Below the pieces are notes generated by a model. That model saw only the letters and a list, made by a program, of their open reading frames with translations. It ran no database searches and was not told the origin of the DNA. DNA of 64,000 nucleotides from Paenibacillus sp. sptzw28 (GTDB lineage Bacteria; Bacillota; Bacilli; Paenibacillales; Paenibacillaceae): assembly GCF_019550795.1 (NCBI RefSeq), contig NZ_CP080545.1, forward strand, positions 4,312,001-4,376,000, given 5' to 3'. Both the position numbers and the translations under genes were made by a program. Position 1 is the first letter of the stretch. Every line of letters begins with the position of its first letter. Shown here one piece after another: positions 8,241 to 16,526 of this stretch.

Positions 8241-9422
8241 TTACCGCTTCTTGCGCAGCGCCATCACCTTGAACGCCTCGCTCATAGCGTCACTCAATAG
8301 CAGTTGGCGTATTGCGCGGTTGTTTTTTGCTGCTTCGCCGAACGGATTCGACCCATCATGCGCAGTGAGATCATTCAGTATTCCCTGATCAACAAGAAAC
8401 TGCTTCTGGGTATCATAGTAAACGACCTCCCAGCCTGAACCCTCCGCAGCGCGCCTGCATGCACTAAAATTGACATGCGCGGTAATGTCCTGCCGGCCGG
8501 CATACACGAAAGGATCGTCATGCGCGACATGTTCCTTGTAGCAAAGCAGAGTGCCGCGCATCCGGTGCGGCGCCGCAAGCTCAGCCGCTTCATGGCCATA
8601 GTCGATAATAATGAGCGCTCCATCCGCCGCAAGCCGGCCGACCAAGGAGATCCACCGCTCCGCGGCAAGATTCACTTCGAATTCCTGTCCTTCCCGCAGT
8701 ACTATGCCATCAGCCTTGAGCGATTGCGCAATACGCGCATCAGTTAGCGGCATGAAAGCATACCGGAAAAGACGCCCTCCGGATACCGCTTCATTGTCCG
8801 CGTCGGCAGCGCAGGCTACGCCAAGCTCCCACAAACGCCCGTTCTTCCAAACGACCCGGTGAACGGGAAACGCATCAAGCAGCTCATTTGCGAATACGAT
8901 GAGTGGTTTACCGCTCCAATCCGACCGTTCTGCATCTTCCGGAGTCATAAACCGCACTGGCGCCTTGCAGCCGACTTCTCCAATTGTTCTCCGGGCTTCG
9001 GCTAAGTGAACCGGATTGCCTTCGATGAGAGAATATGTCAAATTGTTCATCCACGGATGCCCAAGTCTCTCCCAGGCTGTGAGAATGTGCCGGGACAGTC
9101 TGCCGGTTCCCGCTCCCCATTCCGCGACTTCGGCATCCCCCCCGAACGATTCAATTACCCGGGCAATAAAGGCGGCCAGCTTATCCCCCATAACCGAGCC
9201 AACGGCCGAGCTCGTATAGAAATCTCCCGTTTTTCCGATTCGGAGCGCTCCTGACCGATAATAGCCGCCCTCATCGTCATATAGGCACATATCCATATAA
9301 TCACGAAACGATATACAGCTCACGGCTTGCATGACATCCGGTTCCGCCCTGAGCCAGCCCTCCGCGCCTTCAGTCCTTATACGGTTTATAATCCGTTTCG
9401 TCAGCTCTTCCGACGGTTTCAA
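8241..9422 (-). CDS. SAM-dependent methyltransferase, MidA/NDUFAF7 (DUF185) family
   Basis: A 393-residue protein. The SAM site VAEWGAGTGRLSRHILTAW (residues near 115) and the region MTPEDAERSDWSGKPLIVFANELLDAFPVHRVVW fit the MidA/NDUFAF7 family, whose mitochondrial member dimethylates an arginine in complex I; the bacterial role is unknown. The start is TTG at 9422 with AGGGGGA about six bases before it, followed by KPSEELTKRII as expected for the family. The frame stays open to 9944, but that part is antisense to the next gene and has no family match. The gene is transcribed alone. Confidence 0.85.
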   Translation of the reverse strand: MKPSEELTKRIINRIRTEGAEGWLRAEPDVMQAVSCISFRDYMDMCLYDDEGGYYRSGALRIGKTGDFYTSSAVGSVMGDKLAAFIARVIESFGGDAEVAEWGAGTGRLSRHILTAWERLGHPWMNNLTYSLIEGNPVHLAEARRTIGEVGCKAPVRFMTPEDAERSDWSGKPLIVFANELLDAFPVHRVVWKNGRLWELGVACAADADNEAVSGGRLFRYAFMPLTDARIAQSLKADGIVLREGQEFEVNLAAERWISLVGRLAADGALIIIDYGHEAAELAAPHRMRGTLLCYKEHVAHDDPFVYAGRQDITAHVNFSACRRAAEGSGWEVVYYDTQKQFLVDQGILNDLTAHDGSNPFGEAAKNNRAIRQLLLSDAMSEAFKVMALRKKR

Positions 9423-9524
9423 TCCAATTCCCCCTAAAGGACAAAGTTGCCTGTTCAAGATATAATAGAATGATTGTGCGCATATAGTAGTGCAAGCCAA
9501 ACACTCAAGAAAGGGGGGCCGATC

Positions 9525-10613
9525 TTGGTAGGAAAGAAACGCGGCCGGTTTGTGGCGTTCGCGGCCGGCGCACTCGCCGTCTGGTTGACCGTCTCCCCCG
9601 TTCTCGCCCAATCGCCGGAGGATGATGAAATCCGGGGCATACTGGAGAAAAGCTTGTCTGTCGTGGAATTGGACAAGGAGATTAACCGCATCGAACAGCA
9701 GCAGCAAACGATCACACGCCAGTTGAAGGAATCCCGCGAGAATCTGGAGCGGCAGCGGGCGGCGATCGATAAACATCGCGAGGACGCCGGCAAAGTGCTC
9801 CGCGCTTATTATACAGGTGAACGCGACGTGCTGCTTGCCGCCATACTTTCTTCGGACAGTTTTGCCGATTTTCTTGCGATGATGGACTATTTCGATGTTA
9901 TTTTCTCTAATGACCAGCTTACCCTCGATCGCTATTCGAAACAATACAATGAATTAAAAAAAGGCGTCGCACGGCTTGGAAAAGAATCAGAACAGCTGGA
10001 TCAAGTGGGAGAGCAGCTAAAGGCTCAGCGTGAAAGAGTAACCGTGCTTCAGCACGATGTGGACAGCTCTTTAAGCGGACGTTCGGATGCCGACAAGCTC
10101 CGGCTGATGATATCGGAACTTACAAGCTTCTGGCAGAATGTCGGAGTGTACGAGGTCAAACGTTATTTCGGCGCGCTCGCGGATGCCATGAAAAACCTTC
10201 CTGAATGGGTGCAAAAAAACAAGGATATGCTGGAGATCGACGGTTTCAACTATACGCTTACGATACCGGAAAACAAATTAAATGCATTTTTGCGCGGGCA
10301 GAACCCGCTGTTCGACAACTTCGCCTTCGTTTTCGAGCATGGCGTGCTCTCGGTGACAGGTAAACGCGACGGGCTCGACGTCAAGATATCCGGGCACTAC
10401 ACGGTCGAAGAGATTGATACGGGGAACGCTATCATCTTCCATGTCGACGAGCTGATTTTCAACGGACTCGCCCTTCCCGACACAACGCGAAAGTCTCTTG
10501 AGGATCAATTTGACCTCGGCTTCTATCCGCAAAAAATAGTCTCGTTTCTTCAGGCGAAATCAGTTGCCGTAGAAGACGGGAAATTAATTGTCAAGCTTTC
10601 CGTCAACCTGTAG
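9525..10613 (+). CDS. Secreted coiled-coil protein, CwlO/PcsB-like N-terminal coil
   Basis: A 362-residue exported protein. The TTG start at 9525 has AAAGGGGGG nine bases upstream and opens a signal peptide (KKRGRFVAFAAGALAVW) with probable cleavage after VLA. Residues 40-190 form a coiled coil with the AYYTGERDVLLAAILSSDSFADFL stretch typical of PcsB/CwlO-type hydrolase coils. There is no NlpC/P60 or CHAP catalytic domain; the C-terminal 150 residues look like a beta-rich domain of unknown fold. A TATAAT box at 9461-9466 is a likely -10. It could regulate a wall hydrolase or an FtsEX partner, but that is inference. Its last 30 bases overlap the convergent gene. Confidence 0.75.
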   Translation: MVGKKRGRFVAFAAGALAVWLTVSPVLAQSPEDDEIRGILEKSLSVVELDKEINRIEQQQQTITRQLKESRENLERQRAAIDKHREDAGKVLRAYYTGERDVLLAAILSSDSFADFLAMMDYFDVIFSNDQLTLDRYSKQYNELKKGVARLGKESEQLDQVGEQLKAQRERVTVLQHDVDSSLSGRSDADKLRLMISELTSFWQNVGVYEVKRYFGALADAMKNLPEWVQKNKDMLEIDGFNYTLTIPENKLNAFLRGQNPLFDNFAFVFEHGVLSVTGKRDGLDVKISGHYTVEEIDTGNAIIFHVDELIFNGLALPDTTRKSLEDQFDLGFYPQKIVSFLQAKSVAVEDGKLIVKLSVNL

Positions 10614-11897
10614 CGGCGCTTTGGCGCCGCTTTCTTCATTCCACTGGCCAATTAGCTCTTCCGCCGTTTCCGAGGTGAAAGCATCCGCTTTAACGCTCCC
10701 CCACAGCTTGGCCCATCTGTCCCAGCTCGCCGTCCAATACGGATCGGCTGCCAGTGCCTGCCCTTTAAATAAACCCAGCGCCCAGTAGGGAGGACGGCTT
10801 GTGATTGCAGCGGTTTCGAACTCTCCCGCATACGCCGATTTTCGCGCCGGCAGCGTGCCGATTGTTTGATACCGCCTAACCTGCCCGTCAACGGAAGTCA
10901 TCTGGCTTATCCATAAGCGTGCCTGTTCCAGGCGCTCTGATTGAGCCGATAGTACAAAGCTTCTGCCGCCAAGCCATGCAAGCGGTAGTTTTGAGGGAGT
11001 CGCGATGGTCACACTGTCATCTACATTTGACCGGTATACCGTCCACGGCATTACGGCGGACATCAATTCACCGGCTCTAAGCCTACTAAGTACCTCGGCT
11101 GTCTGTTCTTGGCTGTTTGGCTCGGCGAGTTTCCCCCGGTGCTCGGCAAGAAATCGGATTTGCTGCTTTGCCTTTGCATTTAAAGGCGGTAACTTTGCCG
11201 CCTCCCCACGCCCGCTGAAAGCGCCCAGCCAAGCTGTAATCTGCCTTGGATCAGACAGAAGGATATTGATGGGCATAACGGACGGCAATGCGCTCTGCAG
11301 CGCGTTATAGCCTCTTATATAGTCCTCCCAAGTGTCCGGCGGTTTATTCAGACCCGATCTCTTCAGAAGCTCACTTTGCCAGACAATAAGCATAGGGTTG
11401 CTGTCAACAGGTACTCCCCAAAGCGAACCGTTCCATTTCAATGTATTTGTTAGCGCTTCCAATTGATCGCTGAGCATATCGCCTGTATAGATCTCATCAG
11501 CGGGCAGCAAGTACCCCTGTACCGCAAATTCTCCGACACGGTTGTTGTACAGAAGCATAACGTCGAACGGTTCTCCGCTTTGCGCCGCTGTCTTCCACGC
11601 TTCATAGGCGGCGTTCTCCGGGAAATTTACGATAACGACCTTCACCGCGGGATGCTTCATTTCAAACATTTCATTGCTTTCAAGCCAATAATGATATTCA
11701 GCTTCGCTCATAGAGACGGCGATTCGGATAGTAGCTGCTGCTTCATTATTTGGATCAATGAGCGGCGGCTTCTTCACCGAAGCGACTCCACCCCAGGTTG
11801 TAGCCGAAGAACCGGGCTTGCCGATCATCGGAACAAGCAGCGCCGAGCAAATAAGGAACACGCCAATAAGCATTAATACATATTTCCTGCGCGACAC
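10584..11897 (-). CDS. Extracellular solute-binding protein, family 1 type
   Basis: A 437-residue binding protein of the ABC sugar-importer class. Seen are an N-terminal signal or anchor (RRKYVLMLIGVFLICSALLV), the ligand-binding fold (IRIAVSMSEAEYHYWLESNEMFE, then VPVDSNPMLIVWQSELLKRSG) and a C-terminal lobe. The GTG start at 11897 has GGGAGG six bases upstream. There is no clear lipobox cysteine, unlike most Gram-positive binding proteins, and no permease or ATPase gene is near, so it is an orphan. It may serve a permease elsewhere or act as a sensor partner. It overlaps the 3' end of the convergent secreted coiled-coil gene. Confidence 0.8.
   Translation of the reverse strand: MSRRKYVLMLIGVFLICSALLVPMIGKPGSSATTWGGVASVKKPPLIDPNNEAAATIRIAVSMSEAEYHYWLESNEMFEMKHPAVKVVIVNFPENAAYEAWKTAAQSGEPFDVMLLYNNRVGEFAVQGYLLPADEIYTGDMLSDQLEALTNTLKWNGSLWGVPVDSNPMLIVWQSELLKRSGLNKPPDTWEDYIRGYNALQSALPSVMPINILLSDPRQITAWLGAFSGRGEAAKLPPLNAKAKQQIRFLAEHRGKLAEPNSQEQTAEVLSRLRAGELMSAVMPWTVYRSNVDDSVTIATPSKLPLAWLGGRSFVLSAQSERLEQARLWISQMTSVDGQVRRYQTIGTLPARKSAYAGEFETAAITSRPPYWALGLFKGQALAADPYWTASWDRWAKLWGSVKADAFTSETAEELIGQWNEESGAKAPLQVDGKLDN
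10613..10636 (+). terminator. Terminator of the secreted coiled-coil gene
   Basis: GCGGCGC pairs with GCGCCGC around TTTG and is followed by TTTCTT. It starts in the stop codon and lies inside the 3' end of the convergent binding-protein gene. Confidence 0.75.
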
Positions 11898-11986
11898 TTC
11901 TTCCTCCCTTTCCGCCTTTCGACCTATTACCCATTGTAGCAAGAAAGGCCTGCTTTGTCGCTATGCCCGGACATTATGCCCGAAAC

Positions 11987-12034
11987 AAAAAAATCGCGCT
12001 CCTCCGCCAAAAAACTGGGCAAGAGGAGAGCGAT
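11987..12034 (-). terminator. Terminator downstream of ylaK
   Basis: On the minus strand a 12-bp stem, ATCGCTCTCCTC with GAGGAGCGCGAT (one G-T pair), is followed by seven T residues. Confidence 0.9.
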
Positions 12035-12073
12035 CTTACTTTTCGACGACTTCAAGGCTGATGCGGATTGCAG

Positions 12074-13405
12074 CTAAAGGAGGTCGGCCGCCAATTGGGC
12101 GAGCTTGGAGCGTTCGCCCTTCTCGAGTGTCATATGGCCGCTGATGCCCTCCTGCTTGAATCGCTCCACGATGTGGGTCAGACCGTTGCTAACTGAATCC
12201 AGATAAGGATGGTCGATTTGCTCCGGGTCACCCATTAGCACGATTTTACTGCCTTCGCCGACGCGTGACACAATTGTCTTCACTTCATGCCGTGTCAAGT
12301 TTTGCGCTTCGTCGATAATGATAAACTGCGCCGGTATCGAGCGGCCGCGGATATAGGTTAGAGCTTCGACCTGAATGCTGCCCAAACCCATCAGTATTTT
12401 ATCAATGTCCCCGGACTTCTTCGTATCGAACAAATATTCCAGATTATCATAAATCGGCTGCATCCACGGACGCAGCTTTTCTTCCTTCTCGCCTGGCAAA
12501 TAACCGATATCCTTCCCCATCGGCACTACCGGCCTTGCAATGAGCAGCTTCTTGTATTTATGCTCATCCTCGACTTTCATAAGCCCTGCCGCCAGTGCAA
12601 GCAGCGTTTTGCCGGTGCCGGCTTTACCCGTCAGCGTTACAAGCGGAACATCATCGCTTAGGAGCAGCTCCAGCGCCATACGCTGCTGCGCGTTCCGGGC
12701 GGTAATACCCCATACCGGATCGTTGCTTAAGTAAAGCGGCTCGAGTCTCGCCCCATCCTGCGTCACTTTCAGCAGTGCCGATTTGGAAGTGCCCATCTCG
12801 TCCCGCAGAATAACAAACTCATTAGGATGGAGCTTGGTGCCAAGCTGCAGGTTTTTAATCGTCAGGAAACGATAGGTATAGAATTCGTCAATTACTGATG
12901 GATGAACGAATATCGTCAAATAGCCGGCATACACGTCCGAGGGAGCGACGACACGGTCGGACAAATAATCTTCGGCGGAAAGTCCCAGCACATCCGCCTT
13001 GATCCGGACCAGCACGTCCTTGCTCACAATGACGACCGGTCTTGGCTCCTCTTTATTTTGTTCCTCCATGTAATAATTTAAGGCGACGGCCAAGATGCGG
13101 TTATCGTTGGACATTTCGCCGAACATTTCCTGTACACGTACAAAACTGCGATGGTTGAGCTCTACTTTAAGGAGCCCCCCGTTGTTCAGCTGGATGCCTT
13201 CATGTAAATGGCCGTTCTCGCGCATCTGATCAAGCAATCTCGATACGGAGCGGGCGTTGCGTCCCAGTTCGTCGGCAAGCCTCTTCTTCGAATCGATCTC
13301 TTCCAACACCACCGCGGGAATTATGACCTCATTGTCAGCGAAAGCGAATATCGCTTGTGGATCGTGCAGCAGCACATTAGTATCGAGCACGAATATTTTT
13401 TTCAT
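12074..13405 (-). CDS. ylaK: PIN domain / PhoH-like ATPase YlaK
   Basis: A 443-residue two-domain protein. The N-terminal PIN domain starts KKIFVLDTNVLLHDP with acidic residues for metal binding; the C-terminal PhoH-type ATPase shows Walker A LTGKAGTGKTLLALAAG and Walker B FIIIDEAQNLT. PIN-PhoH proteins are thought to be RNA-acting helicase-nucleases. The ATG at 13405 has GGAGGGG about six bases upstream; the longer open frame has no family sequence. It diverges from ylaJ, the arrangement kept in the yla cluster. A second PhoH protein is encoded at 44032-45003, so the window carries both family branches. Confidence 0.92.
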   Translation of the reverse strand: MKKIFVLDTNVLLHDPQAIFAFADNEVIIPAVVLEEIDSKKRLADELGRNARSVSRLLDQMRENGHLHEGIQLNNGGLLKVELNHRSFVRVQEMFGEMSNDNRILAVALNYYMEEQNKEEPRPVVIVSKDVLVRIKADVLGLSAEDYLSDRVVAPSDVYAGYLTIFVHPSVIDEFYTYRFLTIKNLQLGTKLHPNEFVILRDEMGTSKSALLKVTQDGARLEPLYLSNDPVWGITARNAQQRMALELLLSDDVPLVTLTGKAGTGKTLLALAAGLMKVEDEHKYKKLLIARPVVPMGKDIGYLPGEKEEKLRPWMQPIYDNLEYLFDTKKSGDIDKILMGLGSIQVEALTYIRGRSIPAQFIIIDEAQNLTRHEVKTIVSRVGEGSKIVLMGDPEQIDHPYLDSVSNGLTHIVERFKQEGISGHMTLEKGERSKLAQLAADLL

Positions 13406-13520
13406 GCGTGACCCCTCCTGGCGTTGGAATTTCGTTTGAATCGCGTACATAGCGTTACCTGCTTCGGGCAAACTATGCTGGAAAAGACGAAACGTGACTA
13501 AGAAAGGTCAGGTGGCGATT

Positions 13521-14066
13521 ATGTTTAAGTGGCTGGTGTCGGCTATGGTCCTTTGCTTGCTCGCAACAGGCTGCGGTACTGTCGCTCGCAATGAGACATC
13601 ACCCTCCCCGCAAAATGATAACCGCGTTCGCGTTCAGCAAACTGCGCCCCGCAAGGAAGAAATCAGCAACCCGCAACAAGTTGCGGCGCATTTGGAGTCA
13701 TTGGCACGGCGAGTTCCCGGTGTAAGAGGAGCCCACTGTGTTGTTATGGGAAATACGGCGGTCGTCGGTATTGATGTGGATGGCAGGATGGAACGGTCCC
13801 GGGTGGGAACGATTAAATATGCGGTGGCGGAAGCGTTCCTAAAAGATCCTTACGGTATCAATGCCATCGTTACAGCCGATATGGACCTTACTAACCGTAT
13901 CAGGGAAATTGGGGCCGATATCGGGCGTGGACGACCGTTCTCCGGCTTTGCCGAGGAGCTCTCGGACATCATGGGACGAATTGTACCTCAATTGCCCCGC
14001 GAGACGCAGACGAGGGAAACGGAACAAGGCAATCAGGATGCACCCAAAATGAAGAAGAATTTGTAA
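13521..14066 (+). CDS. ylaJ: YhcN/YlaJ family sporulation lipoprotein
   Basis: A 181-residue lipoprotein. The signal ends in the lipobox LLATGC (Cys18), followed by a low-complexity spacer and the YhcN/YlaJ domain (VPGVRGAHCVVMGNTAVVGI through IVTADMDLTNRIREIGADI). The family localizes to spore membranes and is transcribed late in the forespore. A weak sigma-G-like CAAACTA lies at about 13469 with GTACA 19 bases before it; I would not rely on it. The ATG at 13521 has AGGTGG six bases upstream; an upstream GTG at 13494 would destroy the signal pattern. Confidence 0.85.
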   Translation: MFKWLVSAMVLCLLATGCGTVARNETSPSPQNDNRVRVQQTAPRKEEISNPQQVAAHLESLARRVPGVRGAHCVVMGNTAVVGIDVDGRMERSRVGTIKYAVAEAFLKDPYGINAIVTADMDLTNRIREIGADIGRGRPFSGFAEELSDIMGRIVPQLPRETQTRETEQGNQDAPKMKKNL

Positions 14067-14087
14067 AGATTAACCTCGTAAGAACAC

Positions 14088-14119
14088 AAAAAGCCTAGTC
14101 ATCGTGCACTAGGCTTTTC
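14088..14119. terminator. Bidirectional terminator between ylaJ and ylaL
   Basis: AAAAGCCTAGT pairs with ACTAGGCTTTT around an 8-base loop, with A-run and T-run on either side. Confidence 0.9.
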
Positions 14120-14561
14120 TCATGGAGGCAAACACCTGGCCATCCAGTTTGTCTGCAGCTCGTTTATCATACGTTTTTTCATACTCCGGCAACGCGGACA
14201 AGCGTGCTCCGTAGAACATGGCATCGCGGATATGGCCGATCTCGATATCGAAGCAGATCAGTTTGAAAGGGACGTCATTAAGCTCTTCTGTCACAAGCCT
14301 GGCAGAGCCATATACCGTCTGAATACTGCCCGGAGCAAATACGGTCACACTAACGGCCGGATTAGCCGTCATATTGGCAGCCAATCGGGACCGGCCGTCG
14401 ATTGCAAAGCGGAGCGTTGTACCATCTACCGCGTAGATCCAGGAGATGGCGCTGGAAGTCGGTGATCCGCCCTCTGCATCAATGGTATGCAGAAGCACGA
14501 ACGGTTCTTTTTGCAGCTGGTTGAAAAGTTCTTCGGAAAGTGCCGTAACGGCTTCTGTCAT
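14109..14561 (-). CDS. ylaL: Pyridoxamine-phosphate-oxidase-like flavin-binding-fold protein (YlaL-like)
   Basis: A 150-residue protein of the split-barrel PPOX fold (ELFNQLQKEPFVLLHTIDAEG, then AISWIYAVDGTTLRFAIDGRSRLAANM). It matches the YlaL type next to ylaK in Bacillus. The ligand (flavin or other cofactor) and substrate are unknown. Two ATG codons lie six bases apart; the second, at 14561, has AAGGAGG eight bases upstream while the first is only two bases from it, so I prefer the second. The 3' end overlaps the terminator it shares with ylaJ. Confidence 0.85.
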   Translation of the reverse strand: MTEAVTALSEELFNQLQKEPFVLLHTIDAEGGSPTSSAISWIYAVDGTTLRFAIDGRSRLAANMTANPAVSVTVFAPGSIQTVYGSARLVTEELNDVPFKLICFDIEIGHIRDAMFYGARLSALPEYEKTYDKRAADKLDGQVFASMRKA

Positions 14562-14637
14562 CCGCATGGCCTCCTTGCGTTTAGATGATTGCTACGATGT
14601 GTCCAGTATATCATAGCCAAGGCCGGTCTTCCACCCG

Positions 14638-15699
14638 TCAATCCGCCAGATTTGCTTGAAGCGCCGCTTTGGCTGACTGCAGCTTATCTTGATCCAGCCG
14701 TACATAAGGGCTTCTCCACGTGCCTTCAAGCGGGATGAAAGTAATATCATTGCGGCTGATGCCAAAATAGGTTTTGATCATGTTCTGGGCTTCGGCAGTC
14801 GGAACATCCATCCGCATATTGCTGCCTACCGCTTTAATCACGCCGGCGATCTTCGGGACGCCTGAAAATGATTTCAGTTTGTCCGTAATTTCCCCGAGGA
14901 CCTGGCTTTCCCTCTTGTTCCGGTCGAAATCACTGGACATATTGGTGCCGTCGTTAGATTTGCGGTACCTGACGAAGTCCAGCGCCTGATCCCCGTTTAA
15001 GTGCTGAGGTCCCTTTTTCAAATGGATACTGGTTCCGTCGGCTTTGTCTTCATAGTTCATATCCATATCAACATCAACATCGATACCTCCCAGAGCATCT
15101 ACAACATCGATAAACCCCTGGAAATTGATCGTTACTGTATAGTTAATGTCGATACCGAGAAATCGTCCGAACATTTTCCTGAGGTCCTGCTTGGCTTTCT
15201 GATCCGCATCTTTTTTGTTCAACCCGTCTTTCTTGGCGCTGGCGAGGAAAGCGGCGTAGTATGCGTTAGCCTTTCTTATGTTGTATCCGTCAAGAGCAAC
15301 CCTGGTGTCTCTGGGAATCGATACGACCGTCGCCTTCTTGGTCTTCGGGTTGAACGCGGCCACCATCATAACATCGGTATTCAGGCTGCCCGTCTCCTTG
15401 CGCGTATCGAAGCCAAGCAGCATAAACGCTACGGGTTTTACCGCTACCGATTCCCCGGCCGGTACAACTACCGAAGGATCGGCATCTGTCGTAATTTCAC
15501 CAAGTGTTTGTTTATATACGTAGTATAAGTAGCCCGCCGCCGCCACGAGCAGCAGCAGGAGGACGATCATAATCCGGCGGAACCAGTAGACGCCCTTCTT
15601 GGGGCGGTCCTGTCCGCCCGATCCGTTCCGAAGCTTGGATGCATTAATTGATTTTGAGCTTCGCGAACCGGATCTTGGGGGTAAAGAAGATCTGCTCAT
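14638..15699 (-). CDS. LytR-CpsA-Psr (LCP) family cell-wall ligase
   Basis: A 353-residue membrane-anchored LCP protein, which attaches teichoic acids or other glycopolymers to peptidoglycan. It has a basic, serine-rich cytoplasmic tail, one membrane segment (IMIVLLLLLVAAAGYLYYVY around residues 45-65) and the LCP domain with FMLLGFDTRKETGSLNTDVM, VSIPRDTRVAL and the RYRKSNDGTN region carrying conserved arginine and aspartate residues. The ATG at 15699 has AAAGGTGG five bases upstream. It lies 11 bases after a small unknown gene with which it is probably cotranscribed. Confidence 0.92.
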   Translation of the reverse strand: MSRSSLPPRSGSRSSKSINASKLRNGSGGQDRPKKGVYWFRRIMIVLLLLLVAAAGYLYYVYKQTLGEITTDADPSVVVPAGESVAVKPVAFMLLGFDTRKETGSLNTDVMMVAAFNPKTKKATVVSIPRDTRVALDGYNIRKANAYYAAFLASAKKDGLNKKDADQKAKQDLRKMFGRFLGIDINYTVTINFQGFIDVVDALGGIDVDVDMDMNYEDKADGTSIHLKKGPQHLNGDQALDFVRYRKSNDGTNMSSDFDRNKRESQVLGEITDKLKSFSGVPKIAGVIKAVGSNMRMDVPTAEAQNMIKTYFGISRNDITFIPLEGTWRSPYVRLDQDKLQSAKAALQANLAD

Positions 15700-15710
15700 C
15701 GTTACCACCT

Positions 15711-15989
15711 TTAACAGTTATATTTCGGGTTTCCATTTATATCGTTCAGCAGCTGTTCACCCGATTCACGGGGAATCATCTGGACCTTGCTTCTTCCATC
15801 TTCCCGTCCGTAACGAACGTGTATCATCGTATCGTCAATTTTATCGATCACGACATGTTTGATTTGATGATCTTCGGTCAATATTTGCATAAAGAAATCC
15901 CGGGTATCAAGCGCAGCCCGGTCATCCGGTCTTGCTTCGGCCACAAGCTGAATTTGCAGCCAGTTGAACAAGGCGTCGTCAAAACGCAT
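15711..15989 (-). CDS. Small protein of unknown function
   Basis: A 92-residue soluble protein (RFDDALFNWLQIQLVAEARPD... ending NDINGNPKYNC), without a family I recognize. It is charged, has no signal or membrane segment, and seems to hold an alpha/beta arrangement. AGGAGGG lies six bases before the ATG. It sits between ylaH and the LCP gene and its stop is 11 bases before the LCP start, so it is probably in one transcript with it. The position corresponds to ylaI in Bacillus, but the sequence does not resemble that protein. Confidence 0.8.
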   Translation of the reverse strand: MRFDDALFNWLQIQLVAEARPDDRAALDTRDFFMQILTEDHQIKHVVIDKIDDTMIHVRYGREDGRSKVQMIPRESGEQLLNDINGNPKYNC

Positions 15990-16033
15990 AGCGCACCCTC
16001 CTCTGTTTATGAGCGGTTAAGCCGGGATCCTTG

Positions 16034-16348
16034 TCAGCCGTTAGCTTTGCCGCCCGGATCAGCCGCAGTTTCACGACTTTTCCCTTTAGTCTTCCACTTG
16101 TCGTACAATTGACGGCCGCGAAGCATCAGCATCATGATGACGGCGACGGACATGCATTGAATGATCGGCAGCTTGTCGTACTGGAGCAGCCATAAAACCC
16201 ACGATCCGGCGGCCATTACCAGATGGACCAGAATCTCTTTGAGAATCGGCAGGCGCCCAACGCGGAATACGGCGTTAAAGATATAAATAGTCAAGCCCAA
16301 AATCAAAAAATACGTAACGAAGGGATGGGCGTGGAACCAGTTTTGCAT
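16034..16348 (-). CDS. ylaH: YlaH-like membrane protein
   Basis: A 104-residue protein with three hydrophobic segments (FVTYFLILGLTIYIFNAVF, ILVHLVMAAGSWVLWLL, IIQCMSVAVIMMLML) and a basic tail, matching the YlaH family. The function is unknown. GAGGAGG lies 11 bases before the ATG. It follows typA as in B. subtilis, with an intervening repeat and terminator-like hairpin. Confidence 0.87.
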   Translation of the reverse strand: MQNWFHAHPFVTYFLILGLTIYIFNAVFRVGRLPILKEILVHLVMAAGSWVLWLLQYDKLPIIQCMSVAVIMMLMLRGRQLYDKWKTKGKSRETAADPGGKANG

Positions 16349-16368
16349 GTTTGTGATATCCTCCTCAG

Positions 16369-16435
16369 GCGTTTACGAGTAAACGCATCTTCGAAAGCAT
16401 AAGCTGGCGTTTACGCGAGTAAACGCATCTTCGAA
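16369..16435. repeat. Two near-identical palindromic repeats between typA and ylaH
   Basis: A unit of 27-29 bases occurs twice, at 16369-16395 and 16407-16435. Each begins GCGTTTAC, has a short variable centre, continues GTAAACGC and ends ATCTTCGAA. GCGTTTAC/GTAAACGC forms an 8-bp stem in each copy. The copies differ only in the loop (G-A versus CGCGA-type). They lie upstream of ylaH. Confidence 0.85.
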
Positions 16436-16452
16436 CGCCTACTGACGCAAAC

Positions 16453-16492
16453 GGCAGGGTAATGAGACCGACTTCGGTTCCGTTACCCTGCC
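16453..16492 (-). terminator. Hairpin downstream of typA
   Basis: GGCAGGGTAA pairs with TTACCCTGCC with an inner ACCGA/TCGGT arm. The T-run on the minus strand is short (GTTTG), so it may be a weak terminator or an RNA-stabilizing hairpin. Confidence 0.6.
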
Positions 16493-16526
16493 TGGTGTCA
16501 TAATGAGATCAGCGATCGGTCAGATA

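Noticed and set aside
9423..9944. N-terminal extension of the MidA-type methyltransferase frame
   Set aside because: It lies antisense to the secreted coiled-coil gene, lacks family similarity, and a TTG at 9422 with a strong ribosome site fits the family start.
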